From the NCBI GenBank assembly GCA_014529385.2, contig CM043945.1, positions 858,312-922,311 on the forward strand: DNA of 64,000 nucleotides, read 5' to 3'. The position numbers were made by a program, and so were the translations under genes. The stretch comes from Adiantum capillus-veneris. Lineage: Eukaryota; Streptophyta; Polypodiopsida; Polypodiales; Pteridaceae. A model generated the notes under the pieces. That model was given only the letters and a program-made list of their open reading frames with translations. It searched no databases and had not been told where the DNA came from. The stretch's first letter is position 1. Every line of letters starts with the position of its first letter. Positions 21,622 to 31,295 of this stretch are shown here, piece by piece.

Positions 21622-23039
21622 TGTCATAATAATCAATATCTAACTGATCATTTAATGTGGGGAAGTGCCAAGGGAGAAAAAGCTAGAATATTGGTTAAGT
21701 TAGCAGACCGGCCACAGTAGGGATCCAAAGGAGGGAAAATAGGGATCCAAAGGGGGGGCCATCTGCAAAAGAGCCATGTGAAACAATGGGCCAAAAAGAC
21801 CCTAAGGTTCAGCCCATTAAGACTTCCAAAATGCTAAGGTTCCAAAATTCAAAGGTTGTGTCCAAAGGTCAACCCTAGGGAAAATTGGATGCTTAGTGTG
21901 TGCTCTAAAAGTCTTTGCATATCCCTACATGGGAGGGGGCGAGCCCCAAAGCTAGGGGATGAGAGAGAAAGCCACACACACACACACAGGCTCCCTTTAC
22001 ACAAAGGGAATGAGGGACACATGTCAGCTCCCTAGGCCAGATGCCCACAAGGTGTGCCCAATTCCTATTGGAAGACCCTTGAAGTGGACCAATGAGAATT
22101 AAGCTAGAGTAAATCTAGTTTAATTAATTTAAAAACATTTAATAAAAGAAACCAATAAGAATTAAGTGTCCTAGAAGACTATTGGGCAGTCTCCCAAGGG
22201 GTCCAATGAGCATTCAGGAGCCCCATGGCTTGCCTGATTCCTATTGGCCAGGAGGCAAAGGGGTCCAATGAGAGTTTAGTTTAATTATTTAATTACCTAA
22301 AGCTCTCACAAAAGGGGAAGGGGGGACACATGTCAGAAGGCTATCACTTATGCTGCTTAATCCCTATTGGCTTGACCTGGGGAGGTCCAATGAGGCAAAA
22401 GCCAGACTTATTTAGCAGCTAGGGCTCGCCCAAGAGAGGGGGGGGGCTGATTTTTGCTGGGCATTGACACACACACTCTCACACTTGACCATGTGTGAAG
22501 GGAAAATACTCTATCTCCTCCCAAGCTTTAATGGAGAGCTCATCACCTACTCCAAGCTTGTGAGATAGAAGCCTACATCAACACTCTCTTGGCATGTGGA
22601 TGCAAATCCAACCAAGAGCCAAGCTTCAATGGTAGCTCTCACCATCTTCGAAGGTGTGTGAGGTCTTGGGTCTGAGAACGGGGATAATTCAAGTTGTGTT
22701 TGATTAAGTGTTTTGCTTGGTGTATGAAGCTTCCATCTTCATTGCACTAGCTAGTCTTGAAGGAACACAAAGAATTGTATTGTACAATGTCTCTCTTGAT
22801 GGGAGAAACCATAATACAAAGCCTTTTGGAGGGGGGACCGGCTCCATGCAAATCCGGTCCTCAACTGTTGTCAATAGCTTAATTGCTCTCTCTTTTGAAA
22901 GTATTGTCGATGCTATCTAACTAGGTGTTATGCTTTTTGTTGCTCTCTCCACCCAAGCACTCTTGTAAATCTCATTAGGAATCAACTCTAATGAAATGCC
23001 CACTATGTTCATGCTAAATTCCGCTACACAAAAGATTTT
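21622..23039 (+). repeat. 5' LTR of G2, with three internal deletions
   Basis: It is 1,418 bp against 1,590 bp for the 3' LTR. The missing segments are about 34 bp near 21640, about 118 bp near 22630 and about 20 bp at the right end. Outside these, differences are rare. G3 LTRs contain the counterparts of all three segments, so the 5' copy lost them. It carries four ATTGG/CCAAT pairs at 22067-22391. Confidence 0.9.
22067..22391 (+). promoter_or_regulatory. Array of inverted ATTGG/CCAAT pairs in G2 5' LTR
   Basis: Pairs start at 22067/22089, 22181/22203, 22243/22265 and 22366/22387; a single CCAAT is at 22152. Start-to-start spacing is 22, 22, 22 and 21 bp. CCAAT is the core bound by NF-Y. 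Two sites in opposite orientation about two helical turns apart could bind it cooperatively, or the pairs could form small RNA hairpins. Function is inference; the spacing is observed. Confidence 0.6.
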
Positions 23040-23454
23040 GGTATCAGAGCTCAAGGTTTCTCTTTTCTTGCTCAAGAAGGGAGGTCCTCAAGCTAGCTAC
23101 AAATGGTTGGTATTATTAATTGCCTGTGAGTAAGTAGAATAGGGATTTTTCAGCCTTGCAGTGCGCCTGCCTTTGTGCAGTTAACGGGGCATCACCGTCG
23201 AGAGCTATGGTCTTAATAGTGGAGTCCTACGGGGCTTGCCTACGGCTTAACCACTATTGAGCTATTAGAAGATTGACAGGAGCCGGTGCTGTTTTTGTGT
23301 CGAAAGACCCTCTCTTCTATTCCTTGCAATTAATGGTATTCGAGCCGCGGGTACAGTAGCTTGAGTGCTTTTTATAAAGGGGTAAAGAGGAGTAGCAACT
23401 AGGGCTTGAAGTGCCAAAGTACACCTAAAAAGTTTACACCTAAAAGTTGTTAGA

Positions 23455-26400
23455 ATGGCTGACAATAGTAAAGAGAGTGAAATTAATGTTGATAACTTTG
23501 ATTTTGCTCATGAGCAAGCTACTAATGATGCTTCAATGCTTGTTAACTATCTTGTTTCTAGGCTTCAACAAGCCATGGGCAATCCATCTCTCCAAAGTGA
23601 AGTGCAACGGCAGCTCCGTGCTCACGGGATTCTCCAAGCTCATCACCATGACGAGAGAACACCTAGGAAGCCTCCTTGTGAGACTACCAAAAGAGGTCTC
23701 TCTCCGATTCGGGAAGAAGAAGAGAATCCATATGAAGGGCTCAAGAACTTACTTCTTGATGATGTCTCTCCTTCCCAAAGGAGAACTCAAGAGCCTCCAC
23801 CGAAGGAACGAGAAAGAAGCGAGTCTCCCGCCACCTCGGCGGAGATGGCTCCACGAAGACGGCGGGCTAAACGCTCTCCATCACCACCAAAGCGGAGAAG
23901 ACCATCACACTCTTCTCCACGCCATAATTCAAAGAGGGATGATAAAAAGCAAGAGAAGAAAAAGGCGAGAAAGAGGACACCCTCTTCTCCATCTTCTTCA
24001 TCCTCTTCCTCTTATGAAAGCTATGGTGAAGACGACAAAGATCAAGACAAGAAAAAGGCGAGAAAGAGGTCACCCTCTTCTCCACCTTCTTCAAATTCTT
24101 CATCTTCTGAAGAAAGTGATGGTGCAACTTTTGAACCATCAAAAAGAAGAGGCCATAGAAAATCCTATGCCGCATGGAAGAGGTCGTCCAAGCTGAAGAA
24201 ATTCAAAGAGGGAGGGAAGAGCATCTCTTTCCTTACCTATGATGGCACCTTCGGTGCTACAGACAAAGTTTTGGCCTTTATCCAGCAATTCGATGCGGCG
24301 TTTGGAGATGAGGGCTTCACGGAGTCCTCTAAGCTACGCCATGTAGCTATGCACTTTCAAAAGTCCGCCAGACAATGGTGGTCTAGCCTACGAGCCAACG
24401 GTGAAGCTCCACGAACATGGAAGGCTTTAAGAGCTTCCATTATGAAGCAGTTTTTGGCCACCGATGCCAAAGACAAAATACTCACCGAATGGCGAAGCTT
24501 AAAGCTCTCTCCCAATGAATCCATCCACAAATATGTAGACAAGTTTTGGGACCTACAACTCAAAGCCACTGTCTTCAAAAAGTTGGATTTTGGAGAGCAA
24601 AAGCAACAATTTTGTGCGGGCTTAACCGAAGAAATGGCGGAGTATGTCAACTCCCAAAGGCCACGTACCATATCGGCGGTAATACACCATACTATGGTGG
24701 CCTCGCGAATCAATTTCCAAACGGGGGGTAAAAGAAATAATAAGCCCCCGGAAAACAAGGGTTCCAATGAGCTGAAGGGGAAGGACAATGTCCAAAAGTC
24801 TCCTAAGGGCAATTCCAACAAAGCTAAAGAGAAGGGAGTTTACAAAGGAAAGAATAAACTCTCTCCTGAAGAGCTTGAGCGTTATCGTAAAGATAACCGG
24901 TGTGTCAAGTGCGGCGAACAAGGGCATGCGTATCGCGCTTGTCCCCAAAAGAACAACCGCCAAGATCCTCCTAGAGCTTCTTTGGTTGAAATCCAAGAGG
25001 AGGAGATTCACCAAACTCACCACAAAGGATCTCCTCTATGCCATGCTTGGGGAAAGGTAAGAGAACATGATGCTTTTATTCTCTTTGACCCTGGTTCTAC
25101 TCACAATTTTATATCTATGGAGTTAGCCACCAAGCTAGGCATACAATCCTACGAGATGGGAGATATCCTACCCGCAGACAGTGCCTTCAAGGGGCAAGAA
25201 GCTTCAGTCACTCCCTTAATCGGGAAATTGAGGCTTCATGTCCAAGGCTATGTGGACAAAGAGGACTTCTTTATCTCTCCTCTCAAGCATGAGGATGTAA
25301 TCCTAGGGGCACCATGGTTTGACCGTCTGGCTGCCCATGTTAAATTTCCTGAAAGGAGAATCTCCTTTAAGTTCAGGGAAAAGGACATGTATATAGATGC
25401 TAGGGAGATGGGTAACACCATCCCCATTGTACATACACCAGCTTTCAACAAGTCAATAAAGAGCTCTATTTCCGTGTACATGATTTTTGTTAAAGATTCT
25501 CAAAATGAACCTAATGCTTTAGCAAAAGAAAATAAAAGCAACCAAAAGGAATTAGAGTTATCCAATTTTCTCAAGGGGTTTCAAGATGTCTTTATTGACG
25601 ACATCCCTTGTGAGCTACCTCCTAAACGAGGTAATGACGACCATGCAATTGAACTTCTTCCAGGAAGTTCACCGCCTAACAAACCTCCTTATAGAGTTTC
25701 TCAAGCTCAACAAGAGGAGATTATGCGGCAAGTGCATGAGTTAATTGAGAAGGGCATGGTTAGGCCTAGCTCATCTCCATTTTGCTCACCTGTGCTATTA
25801 GTGCAAAAGAAAGACGGCACATATCGTATGTGTGTCAACTATAGAGCACTAAATAGGATCACTATCAAGAATAGGTTTCCCGTTCCACGGGTAGAAGACC
25901 TATTTGATAAGCTACAAGGATCGACCTACTTCAGTAGGATTGACCTAAAAAGTGGCTATCATCAAATAAGGATAGTTGATCAAGACATTGTAAAGACCGC
26001 ATTTCGTACTACATTTGGTCTTTACGAATACATTGTCATGCCTTTTGGCTTGACTAATGCACCAGCCACATTTAACCGCTTGATGGAGAAGCTGTTCAGA
26101 CCTCATCGAACCTTCACTGGAGTGTTCTTTGATGATATTATCATCTACTCTAATTCATTAGAGGAACACAAGCAACACCTCCAGGTAATATTTCAAGTTT
26201 TAAGAGAGAATAAACTTTATGTTAATCGAAAGAAAAGTGAATTTTTCTTGCAAGAGATTCAATATTTAGGTCACATTATCTCTCAAGATGGAATCCAAAT
26301 GGATCCATCCAAGTTAGAGGTAATAAAAGGATGGCCTAAACCAAGGAATCTTCATGAACTAAGAAGCTTTATAGGTATGTGTGCATACTATAGACGCTTC

Positions 26401-28404
26401 ATAGAAAAGTTCTCACAAATTGCGGGACCATTACATGACCTAACAAAGAAAAATGTTAGGTATACGTGGTCTGCTAAGGAGAACAATTCTTTCGAAAAGC
26501 TTAAAGAAAAGCTTATCTCTCAACCTGTGCTTACACTACCGGATCTCTCAAAACCATTTGAGGTCCAATGTGATGCTTGTGATGATTGCCTTGGGGCTGT
26601 TTTGCTCCAAGAAGGGCACGCCATAGGCTATGAGAGTCGAAGGCTCAACCCTGTTGAGCAAGCTCTAGGCATATACGAAAAAGAACTCCTTGCAGTTCTA
26701 CATGCCTTAGACTCATGGAAGCACTATTTATTGGGGACTCCTTTCATTCTGCGAACGGATCACCAAAGTCTTAAGTACTTCATGACGCAGACCAAGCTCT
26801 CCGACAAACAAATGAGGAGGGCAAATTTCCTTTCGCAATTTCATTTTCATATTGCTCACATTGCTGGCAAGCATAATCAAGTAGCCGATGCACTCTCAAG
26901 ACGACCGAGAGTGAATGCGGTTTCCATAGCAACTCACAATGATCTATCTTTAATGATAGATGAGTATGCTATTGATCCCGATTTTAGAGATGTGATTTCA
27001 GCCCTTGCATTAGGGAAGAAAGAAGAACCATTTACTTTACAAGATGGTTATCTTCTCTATGGCAATAGACTATGCGTTACTAACTCACTACGTGAGAAAG
27101 TAATGTATTAATCTCATGCTCCCCCATATGCGGGGCATAGAGGGATTCAGTCTACCCTAAAGGGCATTGAAACATATTTCTATTGGCCTACCATGAAAGT
27201 GAACATACATGAGTATGTTTCCAAATGTGTGGTATGTCAAAAGACAAAATTTGATAGAGGGAAGCAACTTGGATTGCTTCAACCCTTGCCAATCCCTAAT
27301 TCACCGTGGGAGAGCATATCCATGGATTTTATCTTTGGATTGCCTAAGTCTATCCATGGGAATACGGGAATATGGACGATAGTAGACACGTTCAGTAAAC
27401 AAGCTCATTTTATACCTGTCAAAAAGACTATCAAAGCCCATCAAATGGCAACCCTCTTCATTTCACAAATTTTCAAGTACCATGGCTTGCCAATGTCCAT
27501 AGTGTCGGATAGAGATCCTAGAATGACCAGTAATTTCTGGAAGGGTCTCTTTGAGAATTTAGGAACAAGGCTAAACTTCTCTTCGGCCTATCATCCACAA
27601 ACTGATGGCCAAAGTGAAATAGCTAACCTAACTATTCTCGATCTACTAAAAGCCTATGTAACGGAAGTAGATCAAAGATCCCAATGGGAGAAGTACTTAC
27701 CTTTAGTAGAGTATGCTTACAATAACACTGTACATACTTCTACAGGAAAAGCACCTTTCGAGGTAATTGAGGGAAGATCAAAAAGTCCCTTGCTACTTAA
27801 GGTACATGGGAAGATCTTCGCTGCAGATGAGTATAGCCGAGACCTACAAGAATCTTTCCAAAAGATTAAGGATGCTATCTCTATCTCACAGCAAAGGCAA
27901 AAGGCTGCTGCTGACAAGCACAGAAGAGCCCAAGCCTTTAAAGAAAACGATTGGGTCTTGTTAAAGTTTCCCAAGGCTCGATTAAGGCACACTACGGGCA
28001 AGAATCCTACGGGCCACCAAAAGTACTATGCTAAACTAGCAAAAAGGTACTATGGTCCCTTCCAGATTCTTAGGCCAATCAATGAGATGGCCTATCAACT
28101 TAAGTTGCCCAATCATTGGCTCATACACAATGCTTTTCATGTGAGCCTCTTAAAGCCTTACAAAGGAGATCCACCTCAAGAACCAACTATTGAAGACCCA
28201 CCGGAGATCGAGGACCACGAGGAGGTGCTGCAGCCCGAGTCCATTCTCCGACATGAAGACAAGGTATTAAGAGGCGGTAAGACTATCAGACGATATCTTA
28301 TTAAGTTTAAGAATTATCCTTTTGAAGATGCTAGATGGATGCAAGGCATACAATTAAAGGATAACCTAAACCTTGTCAATGCTTACAATGCTTCCCAAGA
28401 GTAA
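23455..28404 (+). pseudogene. gag-pol: G2 gag-pol polyprotein, one nonsense codon
   Basis: The ATG at 23455 opens a frame of about 1,650 codons broken only by TAA at 27109-27111, where a Glu codon is likely to have been. Gag begins MADNSKESEINVDNFDFAHE. Residues about 115-245 form an Arg/Ser-rich, Lys-rich tract with two similar KKKARKR-PSSP blocks, unusual for Gag. The capsid-like domain follows (RQWWSSLRANGE). The CCHC knuckle CVKCGEQGHAYRAC lies near residue 482. The protease has DPGSTHNF in place of D-S/T-G, with LGAPWF. RT has VNYRALN and FFDDIIIYS. RNase H has CDACDDCLGA and TDHQSL. Integrase has CVVCQ, MDFIFGLP, SDRDPRM and YHPQTDGQSE. A chromodomain-like end includes LIKFKNYPFEDARW. 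Confidence 0.93.
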
Positions 28405-28761
28405 GCAAATGTACAAAATGTTAAAAATGAATAAAAATTTTTGTCTTATAAGACTCCCTTTTTCTTTATTTGTGCACAAAAATGAAGCAGTATGCATGCT
28501 TAGATCAAGTTTGCGGAGCCGACGTCTCCCAAACACCAAGTAGAGCTTGTCACTCTACTATGGAAGACTGATAGGACTAATGTGCAGACATGCTTGCGGC
28601 AGCCTCAGGCTCTCAAGCGCCAAATGGACTAGTCATCCATTATGGAATGATGTCGTAGGGTAACATAGGGATCCTCTACCCGCTAAGAAAAGGACTCATG
28701 CATATGCTTTATCTTCTCTACACCATAGTCGAGGACGACTATGATTTCAAGAGAGAGGTAA
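28405..28761 (+). other. G2 3' untranslated region and polypurine tract
   Basis: Non-coding. Two diverged internal repeats are visible: CCAAACACCAAGTAGAGC...CACTCTACTATGG and CAAGCGCCAAATGGACTAG...CCATTATGG, near 28520-28650. The purine run AAGAGAGAGGTAA abuts the 3' LTR. G3 has the same layout before 52809. Confidence 0.75.
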
Positions 28762-30351
28762 TGTCATAATAATCAATATCTAATTCTCCTAAATGATTTT
28801 CTCATATTAAACTGATCATTTAATGTGGGGAAGTGCCAAGGGAGAAAAAGCTAGAATATTGGTTAAGTTAGCAGACCGGCCACAGTAGGGATCCAAAGGA
28901 GGGAAAATAGGGATCCAAAGGGGGGGCCATCTGCAAAAGAGCCATGTGAAACAATGGGCCAAAAAGACCCTAAGGTTCAGCCCATTAAGACTTCCAAAAT
29001 GCTAAGGTTCCAAAATTCAAAGGTTGTGTCCAAAGGTCAACCCTAGGGAAAATTGGATGCTTAGTGTGTGCTCTAAAAGTCTTTGCATATCCCTACATGG
29101 GAGGGGGCGAGCCCCAAAGCTAGGGGATGAGAGAGAAAGCCACACACACACACACAGGCTCCCTTTACACAAAGGGAATGAGGGACACATGTCAGCTCCC
29201 TAGGCCAGATGCCCACAAGGTGTGCCCAATTCCTATTGGAAGACCCTTGAAGTGGACCAATGAGAATTAAGCTAGAGTAAATCTAGTTTAATTAATTTAA
29301 AAACATTTAATAAAAGAAACCAATAAGAATTAAGTGTCCTAGAAGACTATTGGGCAGTCTCCCAAGGGGTCCAATGAGCATTCAGGAGCCCCATGGCTTG
29401 CCTGATTCCTATTGGCCAAGAGGCAAAGGGGTCCAATGAGAGTTTAGTTTAATTATTTAATTACCTAAAGCTCTCACAAAAGGGGAATGGGGGACACATG
29501 TCAGAAGGCTATCACTTATGCTGCTTAATCCCTATTGGCTTGACCTGGGGAGGTCCAATGAGGCAAAAGCCAGACTTATTTAGCAGCTAGGGCTCGCCCA
29601 AGAGAGGGGGGGGGCTGATTTTTGCTGGGCATTGGCACACACACTCTCACACTTGACCATGTGTGAAGGGAAAATACTCTATCTCCTCCCAAGCTTTAAT
29701 GGAGAGCTCATCACCTACTCCAAGCTTGTGAGATAGAAGCCTACATCAACACTCTCTTGGCATGTGGATGCAAATCCAACCAAGAGCCAAGCTTCAATGC
29801 ATGCTCATCTTCTCTACCAAGCTAATTACTAAGCTAAGCTATGCTAATATGAGTGATTATGTGAGGAGATGTACTTCTTTCTCGTAAGATACTTCTTTTT
29901 CCTCTCAATCTACTCTCATACCCTGCTAGCTCTCACCATCTTCGAAGGTGTGTGAGGTCTTGGGTCTGAGAACGGGGATAATTCAAGTTGTGTTTGATTA
30001 AGTGTTTTGCTTGGTGTATGAAGCTTCCATCTTCATTGCACTAGCTAGTCTTGAAGGAGCACAAAGAATTGTATTGTACAATGTCTCTCTTGATGGGAGA
30101 AACCATAATACAAAGCCTTTTGGAGGGGGGACCGGCTCCATGCAAATCCGGTCCTCAACTGTTGTCAATAGCTTAATTGCTCTCTCTTTTGAAAGTATTG
30201 TCGATGCTATCTAACTAGGTGTTATGCTTTTTGTTGCTCTCTCCACCCAAGCACTCTTGTAAATCTCATTAGGAATCAACTCTAATGAAATGCCCACTAT
30301 GTTCATGCTAAATTCCGCTACACAAAAGATTTTAGGCCATTAAATGTTACA
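28762..30351 (+). repeat. 3' LTR of G2 (1,590 bp)
   Basis: The full-length LTR runs from TGTCATAATAATC to GTTACA and is followed by TGGAA. ATTGG/CCAAT pairs lie at 29235/29257, 29349/29371, 29411/29433 and 29534/29555. Compared with the 5' copy it keeps three extra segments that G3 also has. Confidence 0.93.
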
Positions 30352-30706
30352 TGGAAAGAGCACATGAAAGATATTTTGACAAACAAAGGCCTATCAGAAT
30401 TGTTGAAAGAGCGTGCAAAGGATGATGACTATACACGAGCTCAGTGGGAGCTTTTGGATGCGAGAGCCATGGCTACGATACGTCTACATCTAGCTGAGTC
30501 AGTGTTCTTCACTATCATAGGGAACACAACAACTAGGGAACTTTGGGACAGCTTATGTTTAGCATAGGAGAGAAAAAGTGCATCCAACAAAGTTTTTCTC
30601 ATCAAAAAACCTTATGAAGCTCAACATGAAAGAAGGTAGCACAGTTTCTCGTCACTTAAATGAGTTCAACTCCTTGTTCAGTCAGTTGACATCTCAGGGC
30701 TTTAAG
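30352..30706 (+). pseudogene. gag: Copia C-A gag, second fragment
   Basis: The frame begins with the retained TGGAA and reads KEHMKDILTNKGLSELL, then RAQWELLDARAMATIRL, matching the copia Gag (UBN2/retrotran_gag type) pattern. A stop at 30565-30567 and a frame change separate it from NKVFLIK/LMKLNMKEGSTVSRHLNEFN-type sequence, which runs to the C-B insertion at 30707. It is decayed. Confidence 0.82.
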
Positions 30707-30933
30707 TGTTACCATATACATGTGGTAGTGATGTGTGTGAACACACTAGGACCGCCGGGGCATTTTTTCCCTCTTTAGGAGGTTTTTTCCCCCGTGCATT
30801 GTATATACGTCCATCACTCTAGGGCTATCTATCTTTCCATTGCACACTAAGTAACATACTCTCTATTGTGTGCCTTGAGCTTCCTTCGTCTTCTCCAAGC
30901 TGTGTGTGTTTCTCTGCAACCCTAATTCCAACA
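30707..30933 (+). repeat. 5' LTR of copia C-B
   Basis: It starts TGTTACCATATACATG and ends AATTCCAACA. It is short, as usual for copia. TTAAG precedes it. Confidence 0.97.
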
Positions 30934-31295
30934 ATTGGTATCAGAGCAGGTCACGTCCTCCCGGGCTTAGTCGCCAGCTGCTCCAGCACACGCCTGCTCA
31001 CTTTCTCCGATTTCAGTGAGCTTTGGCGAGCGTTCGCAGGTCGAAAAATATTTTGGGAGATCTCGAAGAGCCTGGTCTGCTCAGAATTTTGATTTGGGCT
31101 CATTTCGGCCTCCGTTTCCACTACAGGCAGTACTGCACATGCTATTTCGTCATTTTGTGTAGATTTTCTGTCAGTGCCGTTTTCTGCATAACAGGTGCCT
31201 TATAGTCTTCTACGGTTTGTGCTATATAGCACAAGTTTTTCCCACTCCATTTCTCCTATTTTCGGGCAGTTTTCACATCAGGTGCAGCATTTACC
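30934..31295 (+). other. C-B leader with primer-binding site
   Basis: The primer-binding site is at 30936-30947, followed by about 350 bp of T-rich non-coding leader before the gag ATG at 31296. Related leader sequence (GCTATA...AGCACAAG) recurs in decayed form near 61735. Confidence 0.8.

Larger units (their letters stand above)
21622..30351 (+). mobile_element. Ty3/gypsy retrotransposon G2 (chromodomain tail), near complete
   Basis: An 8,730-bp element with LTRs 21622-23039 and 28762-30351, both starting TGTCATAATAATC, and a 5-bp target duplication TGGAA at 21617-21621 and 30352-30356. The primer-binding site TGGTATCAGAGC is at 23039-23050. A purine-rich run AAGAGAGAGGTAA ends at 28761. 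A single open frame from 23455 to 28404 encodes gag through integrase and is interrupted only by TAA at 27109-27111. The 5' LTR lacks its last 20 or so bases, which are present in the 3' LTR as AGGCCATTAAATGTTACA; G3 has a matching LTR end, so a deletion is likely. It sits in copia C-A gag. Confidence 0.95.

Noticed and set aside
22708-22920. 70-codon frame in G2 LTRs (also 30002-30214)
   Set aside because: Found in both LTRs because they are copies; no ATG-anchored domain or splice partner like that of G1.
23447-24196. 249-codon frame overlapping G2 gag in another frame
   Set aside because: It starts at a non-ATG codon and mirrors the low-complexity SR-rich tract; the gag frame carries all family motifs.
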